From the NCBI GenBank assembly GCA_015680685.1, contig MNCI01011411.1, forward strand, positions 272,619 through 336,618: 64,000 nucleotides of DNA, written 5' to 3'. The translations under genes were made by a program, and so were the position numbers. Below, piece by piece: positions 45,310-56,604 of this stretch. Source of the DNA: Gnetum montanum (taxonomy: Eukaryota > Streptophyta > Gnetopsida > Gnetales > Gnetaceae). How positions within the stretch are numbered: the first letter of the stretch is position 1; each line of letters starts with the position of its first letter. The notes under the pieces were generated by a model. It saw only the letters and a list, made by a program, of their open reading frames with translations. It did no database searches and was not told the origin of the DNA.

Positions 45310-45909
45310 TTCAAGAGTTGGTTTTTACTTCACTATCACAAAAGTTAAGTATTGGTTGATGCCTGTTTTCCCTAAATGAAGCTTGCTCAATGATAGAGTG
45401 AATCGACTCTTTGTTGGTGGGCATGTCTCTATTCATAGGGATAGTAATAAATACTTAAGCTAGTGTGTCCCTATGAGTAGGAGATGTCATGACTAAGTCA
45501 TACAAGTGTAGCAATGTGATTTTTTTTTCTTGCTTAAGGGATCATTTGGCTTGTTCCATGATTGCAAAGAAGCTCTTCCCTTTGGCTTGTGATATTTCAT
45601 CCTTAATAGTTCTAACCTCCTCCATTCTTCCTTGGGTTACAATGTATGTGCCTTGGTCCTCTTATCCATAGATGTAATTGATCTTGGTCTAGATCTTGGT
45701 TGGTTACTTTCAGTGGACTTATTTGTTGGTTTTATGACAAGTTGCTTTTATCGTCATTGGAATGATGGTTTCTTGCTAACCTTTGAGTTGTGGACCACTA
45801 TAGGTGGGCTTTCATCATGCGTTGTTGTAGGCTTCCTTGTTGAATGTGGAGGGACCTAGATAACAAATGGTTTCCTAGGATTTAGAGGATTAGAAAAGTG
45901 TTGATTACA

Positions 45910-48150
45910 TTATGATGTTGAAGCCACTAAAAGGGGGACACATATGATGAAAGGCTCCTTAGGGACCAATGAAGGTGGCACCTGTATAATGAAGGGATCC
46001 CTAGGCTTTGTGTTTTGGGATTGTGGTTGTACTCTAATGAAAAATGGTTCCCTAGGAGGATTAAACCATTTGGTTTCTGTGAATGAGGCCATAGTATAGG
46101 AGTTGTTGTTAGAATTTGGAGATTTTGGCTCATTCACTACCAACTCTTTGAGGTTTATCATCTTCTGGAGGTCATCCTTTAATGCTAGGCAAAAATTAGT
46201 GTCATGACTAGCCATCTGATGATAATGGCAAAACCTGTCTACTCTAAAGTACCTTAGTAGCTTAGGATCATCTTCGGTAGCTATCTTTGGATCTCTAACT
46301 ATGTCACAAAAACGATCGTGCCTTTTATGAGCCTCTTCAGATAGTTGCCCATGTTGTATGCAGTTGTCTTTAAGCAACTATTCTAAAAGCTCAGAGAGCT
46401 TCATAGGCAACCTAGTGTACTAAGATTTAAGCTTACATCCAAAGTTTGATCTTAGTTGATTTGGGACATAGGAAGTGGATGGTTGTGATGAGTTAGGGGA
46501 TATTTTGTGTGGTGGTGATTCCCTCCTATCTCCTTGTTTTGACTTTTTGCTTCTGCAACCATGGTTGTATGTTCTTGCTTGGTTTTGTCCCTATACCTTC
46601 TTTCATGTTGGTTTTTGTGGGCCACATAGGCTAGATCATTGCTTGCTTCAGCTCCCTCCTCAATGTTCTTAGTTTGTGAGAAGGCTTGGCTTATTGTTTG
46701 GGGCTCTAGGTAGTACATCTTTGACTTGATAAAGTCATTTACTACTCCCTTGTAAATGGCCAAGATGTGTGTTTTGGCAATAGGCTCTAGAATTTCATTA
46801 AGTGTTGAGTTCCATCTTTGAATGAACCTTTTGATTGATTCAAGTGGCCCCTACCTCACCTTCATCAGTTGATACAATGTGGCAGCTGACTTTAAGTTGT
46901 ATCTAAAGTGGTTGACAAATTGGTTGATCAAGTCCTCAAGAAAAGAGATAGAACCCCTTGGCAAGGTTTGATACCAATCTAGAGCCTTACCCTTGAGGGA
47001 CATGGGGAAATTTCTCAATACCGTATGAGGCCAAGCTTGCAAGAAGAGGTACTCATATTGAAAGGTTACTAGATATGCATTGGAATCCCCTTCACCATTG
47101 TATTTGGTGAGGTTTGGAATAGGCAAGATTACTTGAGGCACTGTAGGGCTTATAGGATCATCTTCATAGAAATCTAGAATCTTGACCATTTGAGTTATCT
47201 TGGCTTTAAGTTTTCACAACTCTTTGTTAAGGTCTTGGATCATTTGGAAGGCTTGATCTAAGCCTTGGGGGCATCCTCATGGGATGTGGTGTTTACATTG
47301 ATGATTGAGGAAGAAGTTGTAAGACTTGTGGTTGAAAGGCTTATGGCCTTGCGATACGTTGCAGTATTGAAGGGAGAGGCTAGGTTATGAAGGTCATAGG
47401 CAGGATAAATAAGGAGAAAGATGTTTGTGCTAAAAATTGAGGCACAAAGGGGACAAATGAGGTATGAGATGCTTGTGTTACTTGGGATCCCAATGAGGGT
47501 TCCACTGGTATGTTAAAGAAATATGGTGAGGTAGATATCATCGTGGCTAGGTGAATGAAGTTAGGTTGTGTGGAAAAGGGTATTGATGAGAATAAGGAAG
47601 TGGATTGGGACACAAGTTGTGTCTACTGTGTGACAATGATGGATGTGGACCCAAACATGGTAGAATGGATTGGGAAGAGTTGGGTCTAAGGACTTATTCC
47701 ATCAATGAGATTAGAGATGTGGAGTTTGATGTGGTTGTTTGAGGAGTCAGAGCTTGAAAAATACTTTCAATGAAGGTGTCTGGCTCTTGTTCAGCCTCAA
47801 ACTCATCTTCCTTCTCTTGATGATCCTCTATGCTAATTCCCTCAGTAAAATCATCAACCTCTATGAGTTGTGACAGCATTTTCATGTAGAATTTGGTAAG
47901 GGAGATTTGGTCATAGGGGAATGGGATGTATTCTTTCCCATCCCAACGTATAGTTTCAAACTGACACTTAGCATCAAATTTGAAGCATGGTATCAATAGA
48001 TTGGATTGCATCTTAGAACAAAGGAAGTTGTAGAATTCCTCATTAATAACTACAAAATTTAGGCTCTTGCCCCATTGCCTAAGCAATTGCCTTCATTTTA
48101 TGACTGTAGGGTCTTTTGGATCATAGACATGAACTGCATTTGGGGGGCGG
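45910..48150 (-). pseudogene. Family B gag
   Basis: The better preserved of the two copies. The N-terminal part (48086-47694, 130 codons open) has 'FVVINEEFYNFLCSKMQSNL' and an acidic 'EKEDEFEAEQEPDTF'. The Gag core (47189-46851) has 'FLQAWPHTVLRNFPMSLKGK' and then 'ALDWYQTLPRGSISFLEDL', a clear retrotransposon Gag signature. A linker (46763-46452) is rich in His, Lys and Gln. The knuckle 'CHYHQMASHDTNFC' (46230-46189) is CX2HX4HX4C, the form common in plant Tat-type Gag. A repeat-like 'REPFFIRV / RDPFIIQV / KEPFIICV' tail follows (to 45910). Several stops. Confidence 0.85.
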
Positions 48151-48473
48151 GGGGATGTGGGGGGGCAGTGGTGCGAGGGTGTGGGGGAGGGGTGGGTAAC
48201 ATCCTTCCTAGCTGAGGGGGGTAACACCCACCCACACTGGCTTTAAAAATTTCTAGCAACTATTGTGAAATTTTGCCAAAACCCAAACACCCACACTTGT
48301 AGGGTATGATACCCACGTTGGCTTTAGAAAATTTTTAGGAACTGCTATGAATTTTTTCAAAGCCCAAACACCCACACTGAGGGCGTGGTGGTAGAAAAAA
48401 GAGTAGAAAATGATAGTAATTTTGGTGAAGAACTTGGGTAGAGGCCCTCCTTCTAGGGCTATAAGACTATAGT
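48151..48473 (-). other. Family B leader, copy 2
   Basis: Sister of 8161-8505. The G-rich run at 48142-48200 is about 55 bp here, longer than in copy 1. No tRNA-type primer site is evident next to the LTR end at 48474. Confidence 0.5.
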
Positions 48474-49914
48474 GACTAAAAAACTCGATCATTGGAAAAT
48501 TGAAAATCTTAGCACAATAGCTTTAACCCCGAATCTCCAGGGCCTCAAAAAAATGGGATTTAGAGTGCCCTGGATGGTCTAGCTAATCACCCAAAAACTT
48601 AGAGGAGGACAAAGAAAGTAATAAAAATGCAAATATGATTGCAAATATGAAAATCTAAATGTACTAAAAATAGAATAACAGATCTAATTTGTACACAAAC
48701 TAAAACTGTAAACTTTATTTCACCAAAAATAAAGATAGTTTAGAGATTGTGTACAAAAATGTGCCTAGGGATAGAGGGTTCACTTTGGTGGGGTCTTAGA
48801 ATCTATTGCTCCACAATTCAAATGCTTCACAACTCCCAGTGCTTTTGAACCTTTGCTACTCCTTACACTAGATCTGCAAGGGAGTGTAATAGGAGGGGTG
48901 TAACAATGGCTATGGGGATGTAATAATGTCTATGGAGGGTAACAATTACTATTTGGGGGGTGGGGCGGGGCAGCGGTGGGGGTGGTGGGTGGGGAAGGGA
49001 ATAAAAATTGCTATGGGGGGTAACAATTACCCAAAAAGGGGTGTTCCATGTTGGGGATTTAAGAGTTTTTGTGTGTGTGCTTAAAGCTCTTGAATGCAAA
49101 AATGTTTGACGAAAATGCCAAAGTATGTTGGTGTAAAGGGGATGGAACCCAAAAATGGTGTTTGGGGTTGGTGTATATAGGGTTTTGGCCTTAATGTTTG
49201 CTATAAATTGGGCTATAAAATTGTTGCAAATTGGTTGCAAATTTCTATTACATTTTAGGTGGGGTAGGTGCCAAAATNTCGGACCGTGATATCGTACGTG
49301 ATATCGCGGCGGCCGCGGTATCATGTACGCGATATCGCGGCGCTATGCATGTCGCGTCTCATCAAGCATGAAGTTTCCAAGCTGAGAAAAAATCTTCCAA
49401 GTTGGGGGAAACCTTCCATACTAGGAGTAGATCTTCCACGTTGCACATGAAGTTTCCATCCTATGCATGAAGTTTCCACGTTAAGCATGGAGTGTCCATG
49501 CTGAGGGGAAATCTTCCAAGCTAGGGTAGATCTTCCACACCAAAGATAGGTGAGATCCATTCCCATGCATCCTGGATGGGGTAGGTGAGCTTTACCCCCT
49601 TGCATCCTACTTGGGGGTAGGTGTCTTTGGCATAGAAAATGCTATAACCCCCATAAAACCCATCAAAATGCCAATTTTGACATCCCAAAAGGCATTTTAA
49701 ACCATCCCCAAGTCCAAATATAAACATTACATGACTTTTTTCACTTGGGGGATGAGGCTTTAGCCACTTATGAGGTATTTTTCAACCCAGAAGTATAAAG
49801 TATGTGGGATTGAACCTCATGGGCTACAATCGTCACATTTACAATGAAGTTTTGCCTCAAGTTTCATGGGATGGGGTTACAAAGGTTACAACATGTAAAT
49901 TTGGTGGTGTTTCA
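48474..49914 (-). repeat. Family B 5' LTR of the complete element
   Basis: Plus-strand ends are TGACTAAAAAACTC and GTGTTTCA. It matches 8506-9996 and the two pieces of the 3' LTR except between 49278 and 49364, where about 110 bp of LTR sequence is replaced by one N plus an 86-bp CpG-rich stretch. The G-rich run at 48955-49005 is long here. Confidence 0.8.
49278..49364 (-). mobile_element. End of a further LTR hidden at an assembly gap
   Basis: Read on the minus strand from 49364 it starts TGATGAGACG, the start of the Athila/Tat-like LTRs here. Several GATATC motifs follow ('cgcgatatcgcg', 'gtgatatcg'), then it breaks off at N 49278. It has 16 CpG in 86 bp, far more than any other LTR in the window. 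The best reading is a young LTR element inserted in the 20-bp array, most of which is missing from the assembly. Confidence 0.6.
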
Positions 49915-50400
49915 GATGCTTTAATGTGTAGTTATTTTCCAGCAACAAGATTCTCAAAGATGTCACTTTTTAGCTAGAACTTCAAGAAAAAAAGCTTCCA
50001 GTGAAAGCTAAATAATTAATTTGTTTTCTACATATTAATTTATTTTTGTTTTAGAGGTTGAAGGATGGAAAGCTTTTAACTTATTTTACTATTTATTTTT
50101 TATTTCTAATTGATGAATTCTTTTATTTAGAGAGATTTTTCTCCTTATCTTTACAATAAATTCTTTAGTAAGAAGTGAAAGCCCATGAGGACACTTCTAA
50201 ATAAGGGTACGGCCTCATCCTTTTCCTACCCTAGAGGGGAGGTTTTTCAAGATTGGTTGTAAGCATAAAAACCTAAAAAGGCATCCCCAAGACTATTAGG
50301 CTTTTTCCTTTAGACTCTCTCTTCAATGATTTGATGTATTCTCAATTTTTTAAAATATTATTATTCACTTTTTAGGGTTCAACATCCCCCTTTCCCTCCC
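49915..50400 (+). mobile_element. LINE-2 3' tail beyond family B
   Basis: Continues the LINE interrupted at 27690. 'aagtgaaagcccatgaggac' and 'ggggaggtttttcaagattg' match the LINE-1 tails (18760, 63390). Sister of 9997-10485. Confidence 0.7.
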
Positions 50401-52560
50401 TTTCCCCCAACCCCTCCCCTAAAATCCTAATCATTCTTCACATTAAGGGTCTATTAAAATTGTGGTAGGGTACCTCGTATCCTACTTCTACAATCCCTTT
50501 TAAGCATTATGATGTATGATTGTAAATTTAATGATTTTGTTTAATATAGTGCAAGATCCTAGCTACAATTGTTAGGGATGTTGGAAGCCAAAGCAAGTAA
50601 AACATAGCTAGACCCCAAGATTTATAGAAGTTTACAACTTAGTGCTACTTAGAAGAATCTAACTTGTGACCTAGGGTTACTAAGCCAAGACCCATAATAC
50701 TAGGCTAACACCTCATTGTTATGTGTGTTGGGATAAAGATATGTTTCACATTTAATTCCTTAATAATTTATATATACTTATATGAATGTTTATACAAGGG
50801 CATTAAGAGTAGGAGCCTGCTTTGTGGGGAGGGGGTGATCCACTTGTATAACTCTTAGGAATCATGTTGATGAACCAATGTGAAACTATCCTGAACATCA
50901 TGAGGAGCTCATCTATTTTTGTGCATTATTACAAACCATACTTCTCTTAAAATTTGTTAAATGTTGCTATAATTTCATACTTTCTTCCCTAATTTTCCAA
51001 TTTTTAGCATGATATGAACATTAAAACCACTTCATTCATTATTTCTAATTACCCTAGCCATAGGCAAGACTAACCTTGTAATTTAGCATTTCTTAGAATG
51101 CCCTAAGACCCACTTAACATAAGAGAATGATGAAATTTTGAAGTAAAAACAAACAAAAAAAAAAGCTATTTGTTTCTAGGCTAATGATATTGTAGTTATG
51201 ATATTGTGGGCACCTACAATATCATGGCTATGATGTCATAGCATCTTTTAGCTAATTTTTCATATTTTAGTTCAAATGCATAAGGAGTTTTTATCATTTC
51301 TAGAGCCAAGAGACTTCTAAGAGTCATAACTTGTCATCCAAGAGCTTAATTTGAGTGATTCAAAAGCCTTTGAGCTCTTAGAGTTGAGCTCTTTGCCATG
51401 GAGGATCATAAACATGATTTTCAAAAAAAAAAAAAAAAAAATTTCTAATGTTAGTTTTTAAGCTGATTAAGATAACCAACATAAAATGCTAAAATTTATA
51501 GAATACCTCACTAATAAAATTAATGAACTAGTTATCTTTGAGCCTAGGGAACTATATTTCATAATCACTTAAAGCTATTAATGCTATGTTTTTTGTAAGT
51601 TTTGATCGAGCCCAAATGATTGAAAGGGTTAAATCATCATGGAAAATCCTTAGAGGACTACCAATTAATCCTTAGTGATATCAGATGGCTCCTAAGCAAG
51701 TTCCCAAACCTAGTGGATGCTTTCAACTATAGGAAAAATTCCACATGGATGACATGCTAGAAGAAGAGGAAGAGAAAGAAAAAGAGGTAGTGAACAACCA
51801 CAATAGTCCTATGCAAAAGAACAAGCATCAGATGAACTAGAAGTGCAAGATTCATTTGTATATTAACCAACACCATAGATTCATCAATCTACACAAGTAG
51901 AAGTAGAAATTCCTCTTGCCCCAATTATAGGAAGGTAGCTTACACTCTCAAATGAACGTGTTAGAACTATCAAAAATAAGTTTACAATGTCCAATGTCTT
52001 GCTAATCTAAATTTTGGGCCATTCCTAGAATTTGCACCACAAAAGGTATTGGGATTTTGAGGATGAATCCTTGATAAAAAAATTGAAATTATGTTGAAAA
52101 CTAATAAAATGATTAAAACTTGAGTTACTACAAGTCATGGTATTACAACATGAATTTGTAGATTTTCTTATCAGTTGTCATCCTTGTCTTCTAAAAAATC
52201 TCTAGGCTTATCATCTTGTATATGATGGAGTAACTATGCATTGTGCATAAGTAGCATGACTTGCAATTGCTCCTAGAAAATTGTTCATTCACAACCTTAC
52301 AAAAACACCTTCATGAATTAGATGTTAAGTATCTAATTCATTCTTGATTGAAGAAAAAAAAATGTTCCTTTTGATATAAGTATGGACTTAGAAAATTTAG
52401 ATAATAATAATTTTCTTTTAAATAAAAAGCTCATCAACATAACCTACATTGAAAAGTATTTATGAGAAAATAGCTTGAGTTTTTTAAAAACAATGATGTT
52501 ATAAAAAAATCTCTAACTTTCTTCATAGTATTAAAGATAAAAAGAATATTCTCAATAATA
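50401..52560. other. Unassigned repeat-derived stretch, copy 2
   Basis: Sister of 10486-12544, with a few differences: the G-rich run near 50830 is short, and about 110 bp near 52190-52315 is absent from copy 1. That extra part includes a frame 'LQKHLHELDVKYLIHS', which faintly resembles the N-terminal region of Penelope-like proteins. Not strong enough for a call. Confidence 0.45.
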
Positions 52561-52895
52561 GTTATCATCATCCTAGCCTTGTTCCAACAAAATGGGGTCA
52601 GCTACATGAGTTTTTTTTTTACCTTTCGCCTTTATGAAGAGCTAGGTCTTTGTTTATTTGTATTTTTTAAAGTTATCTTTGATCATTTTTTCCATGTCTT
52701 CTTTAGTATTCCTTTTAGTGGCTTTCCTAGAATATTAATATAGTGTTTCAGTTGTCATCTGAAGTTATTATCATTGGATGTACTTCTTTATTCACATCCA
52801 CCCCTGATGTGAAAACCCTTGTGTACCTTGCATAACATCTAGGTGACAATGTTGCATGTTATTTTTGGAAAATGCTCTAGCAATTCCTTGCCCAT
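52561..52895 (-). mobile_element. RTE-type LINE 3' end, copy 2
   Basis: Same as 12545-12875: minus-strand 'catgtagctgaccccatttt', GAT-type tail and a decayed RT C-terminus. Confidence 0.55.
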
Positions 52896-53006
52896 TTTTT
52901 TGTAGCAATTCAACCCTATGATTACTACACATTGCTTCAAGGGAATGTCCTAGCATCTGCAAAATTTGAAAAATAACTCATCCATGAGATTTGGCATGGT
53001 TTTACT

Positions 53007-53279
53007 ATGAGCTGGCAACTTGACACTAATCCTCATCCTCTTGTATTTGGGGTTGGGACCATCATTGATGGAGTTATTCTCAATAATAGTTGTGTTTATA
53101 AAATCTCTTGCAATTTTGGTAAATTCTATATTGGTGAAATTAATATAACTTACCCTATTAAATTAGATGAAAACTTAAGAGACATACAAGATAATAAATC
53201 TTTAAAATCACCTCTTGTAGAACACATGGAAAATGATAAAACACATAGAATATTCTTCTTTTATCAAACATGTTACTAG
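53007..53279 (+). pseudogene. Penelope-like element GIY-YIG endonuclease remnant, copy 2
   Basis: Open for 90 codons: 'CVYKISCNFGKFYIGEINIT' (residues 30-49), then 'LDENLRDIQDNKSLKSPLVE' and 'HMENDKTHRIFFF'. Compared with copy 1, the Cys before YIG is Phe, the Arg after it is Ile, and the His of the EH block is Asn, so catalytic and structural residues are lost here. The methionine start at 53007 is incidental. Confidence 0.7.
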
Positions 53280-53905
53280 TTTTAGTTCATTAATTCAACT
53301 TAACATTTGTGTCATCAATTATTATTACAGTCATTAACTCCATTAGATTTCTTCTCAAATTAAGATTTATATCTTGCACTTTAGAACTACTTCACTTTGA
53401 AGATCAAAAGTCACCTTCATGATTTGAGATTGCTATGACAATTCTCCTTATCAAATCTCAAGTTTCTTAGTTCCAAATTAGTAATCTCTTTGAGGCAAAT
53501 CCAAACATAAAAAGTTTATCAAAATATGAGCTTACAATCTTAAGATATTCAAGTTCTTCAAATTGACCAAGACTTGTGGTCAAGTCGTGGTATTGTAGGA
53601 TAATTAACTATGAGTACACCATGACTCATGGTATTTTTAGAACTTAATTTTTTTCAGACCATGACCCATGGTCATCTTGTGATTGTATATAGAATGACTC
53701 ATGACATCCTTATTATGAGCTCCAAAAATAAGGAAAATTCACTACAATTTGTAGCCATGTTGTGGTAATCGACTATGACTTGCGGTCCACTCGTGGTATA
53801 CTTAAATAAAATATTCTCTCTATTTTCAATTACTATGACTCGTAGGAAATTCGTGCTTTAATACCATAACTTGTGGTGAAATAAATTTTTCAAAATTTAA
53901 CAAGT
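53280..53905. other. Stretch with repeated 'ccatgactygtgg' phrases, copy 2
   Basis: Sister of 13263-13894. The match ends at 'aacaagttttca' (about 53908), where copy 1 jumps to LINE-1. Confidence 0.4.
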
Positions 53906-56137
53906 TTTCATTAGATTTTTTAGGCTCAAGTTAATTTGCACCTCTCCATTAACATTAACACTCAATCTAGATCTTTGTTCTATTTTTCATAGTAAGGAAT
54001 TATCTTCCTTATTGGTAGTTCCTTTATCATGTGAATTTACATTCTTATTAACAAGATTTTCATCTTTAGAATTCTACTTAGGTGGAAGTGTAAATTGAAT
54101 CAATTATTTGATTCATCACTTCTCATGGTCTAACATAGAGAAGCAAAGGCAATTTCATTTGGTGATCTAGCATAAGGTTGCTACTCCAAAAAATGTAGGT
54201 GGATGTATTGAAAATTAGGATTGAGTGGAATAATAGTATTTTAGAAGTAGTTAACTAGCCTCACAATTTAAGCTAGGTATGAAAGCACTTATCATTTTAT
54301 ATAAGTAAAGGATGTACAATAATAGGGATCACCACTTAAAATGATGATAAGGTGCCTATTTCTCAAATTGTAAGACGTAGGCTTAAGCCTTAGCACAACC
54401 ACTTGAAACAGGTTAGGTTTTTACTCATCCACCTACCCTCCTAGGATCCACCATAATGGAACAAGGTGTTTTGTTCGATAAAGAAATTGTAATGATGCAT
54501 TTTAATAATTTTGCTACTTGATCATAACTATCTTATTTTGATCATGTTCATAGGAACTATACTTTGCAAGGTTTGTAAGTCTCTCTTACTTCTCAACCAT
54601 GACCCCTATGATAGTTGAGAAATGTATCTCAATAATACCTTATTTCCTATGATGAAGTTACTAAATATTGGCTATTTCCCTTAGGTAAAATGTTGTGGGT
54701 GGCACAATAACATACATGATTTTGGTTCCATCTGCTTGACAATTAGCATTTTGCCACTAACTTGGAATGTATTATGATTTTGCATATACTTTAGAAGTTT
54801 TTAAAATGAAGTTAAAGGTCAACTAGGATTTTCTTTTTTTATTTAATGTAAACCGAAACACACTTATCCAGTAATGTAAATACTAAATAAAAGATCAATG
54901 TTCACAAAATGCTTCACCCTCAAATTAGAAACTAGCATTATTGAGCTCAAGGATCACATCAAAAGTCACCTTGGGAAATTTGTAGCTTGGTTTCTATTTA
55001 GAGGATGGAAGAGAGAGAAATATTTGCACAAAGATGATTACAGAAAGGTCTACATAATGAAGATAGAGTAAAGAGGTTCCTTTTTAGAAAATGTTTTTTT
55101 ATTTATGACATACTGGAGAAGAAAGCTATCATGCAAAGTTAACATATACAAAAATGATTAAATGATTGCTCTATCTTACATAAATCCTAACGCAAAAGTA
55201 ACCAAAGTGAAGGTAGCAGGTATAGTTTCTAAAGCAAAAATAACCAAAGTCAAGATAGTAGGTATGGTTGGTGAAAAAATAATTAATACAAGTGATGTTT
55301 AAGGTAGCATGAATAAAAAGTGATTAACAAAAGTCAAGGTAGCATGTATGGTTGGTTAAAAATTATTCAGTTATTGCTTTCACAATTGGTTGGTACCCGT
55401 ATTCTAACTTAACAAAAAATACTAATGGTGCTGAACTTGTTTCCCTCTGCGAATCAATACGAATCGATGACCCATTATTCAAGATTAACACCTTAATCAA
55501 CCACCGTAAGCAAAGTACCTCTCCGAAATAAATAGATTCGATCATTTGGAGGTTTTGATGATTTCCTTGCATACACGACAGCAAAGATTTACTCTACAAA
55601 TGGAAGCCTGCATTTTCTATTCGTCAAATAGCCTTATTTTTTCATTGAATGGCGTCATCTCTACCGAACGAAACTTGCATTGTCAAGACTTGTATCTGGT
55701 CAATACACGTTACCTTGAATAAAATCATTAATCATTCTTCTTCCCAATTACAATCATGACCAGAATGGGTCCATGAAAGGATACCCAAGTTCTCCATTCT
55801 CATCCAATACTGATTCTTATCTGATATCACTATGGCAGGAAGCCATAAACCCATCAAAAATATAAAAGTCAGTAAATTCTAGAAACATTGTGGCAATGTT
55901 GTCAAGCCAGTCGACATGAAATCAACAGCATGGATCAAACCACGTGTACTGCCATCCTTCCGTGACCTGTTCATGGCCTCCACTCTGCAAATATTCAAAT
56001 AACAAATTAAAATCCAAGGTTATCGTGCACTCCATGAACCTATCCTTGGAACATGTCAAAGTCCAGCAAAAGAAAGGAAGAAAAGCTAACATTAAGATTA
56101 TTCAGATTTTGAGTCCAGCAAAAGGAGGAGGCGGAGG
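53906..56137. other. Left part of the low-repeat island
   Basis: No sister elsewhere in the window. Minus-strand frame 55584-55363 (73 codons) resembles nothing known. Around 54340-54500 a tRNA-like SINE remnant is possible: 'taggcttaagccttag' resembles a pol III B box, followed by the tail 'cctaggatccaccataatgg'. 55195-55350 has three near repeats of 'aaccaaagtcaaggtagcag'. Confidence 0.4.
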
Positions 56138-56515
56138 ATGAAGGAAAACGAGGAGGCAGCAGTAGGGCCTCTGCGTACTCGAAGATCATGGACTTGGCTT
56201 AGATTTCTTCTCAGAAAGCATTACAGGAAGCTCAGACCTGCAGATGCAGAAGACTACCCCGGGAAGAAGAAGATCCACCATCATCAGCAATATGTGGCCA
56301 GGAAACTTATATCTGCTAAGCATGCTTATGAGGACTTCATGATTTCTCTGGCATGTAAGAAGAATGCTGGGTTCCTAGCTACGAACCAGAAACAGATTCA
56401 GCCAGTCAGCAACAGTTTGCCCTCTGGAGATTTTAATACCAGATATGTTCTTTATCTCATGGAAAGGGGCCATTTGGATGATACTACTACCCATAGTCAA
56501 CCTGCAATTCAATGA
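56138..56515 (+). CDS. Possible host gene, 125-aa basic protein of unknown function
   Basis: The only frame in the window that looks like a normal small gene. It starts at the ATG in 'gaggatgaagg' (56138), runs 125 codons without a break and stops at TGA 56513. An AATAAA signal follows at about 56599. The N-terminal third is strongly basic ('RTRRSWTWLRFLLRKHYRKL', residues 12-31), then 'GKKKIHHHQQYVARKLISAK' and 'HAYEDFMISLACKK' (to about residue 80), and a polar tail ('NTRYVLYLMERGHLDD'). No signal peptide or membrane span. The family is not recognised. It lies outside the duplicated repeats and has higher GC. A small unrelated gene, the last exon of a larger one, or a chance frame are all possible. 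Confidence 0.5.
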   Translation: MKENEEAAVGPLRTRRSWTWLRFLLRKHYRKLRPADAEDYPGKKKIHHHQQYVARKLISAKHAYEDFMISLACKKNAGFLATNQKQIQPVSNSLPSGDFNTRYVLYLMERGHLDDTTTHSQPAIQ

Positions 56516-56598
56516 TGATCTATTTCTGTAGGTGTATGTACTTTTGTTGCTGGGCTAGTTGGTTAATTTGGTATTATTACCTTCTCTGTTATGCATAG

Positions 56599-56604
56599 AA
56601 TAAA
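56599..56604 (+). terminator. Candidate polyadenylation signal
   Basis: AATAAA about 85 bp after the stop of the 125-aa frame, followed by a T/G-rich stretch ('ctgttgctgtgcctgcgtgg'). Fits a plant near-upstream element; such hexamers are also common by chance. Confidence 0.35.

Larger units (their letters stand above)
27691..49914 (-). mobile_element. Family B, complete element carrying nested element D
   Basis: Read on the minus strand: 5' LTR (49914-48474), leader, gag (48150-45910), protease (45309-44985), a long internal part without RT or integrase (44984-39224), and the 3' LTR (39223-27691), which is split by element D (38631-28583). Both flanks are parts of one LINE (25980-27690 and 49915-50400), which supports one insertion event. 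Without element D it is about 12.2 kb. Flanking 5-bp repeats are not clean. With Gag and PR but no visible polymerase it would have needed enzymes from another element. Confidence 0.7.

Noticed and set aside
52290-52560. N-terminal part of a Penelope-like protein
   Set aside because: 'LHELDVKYL' is suggestive, but it is too short and an RTE tail lies between it and the GIY-YIG remnant.
55363-55584. A 73-codon minus-strand frame as a gene
   Set aside because: No similarity to known proteins, no neighbouring exon that could be followed, and no supporting signals.
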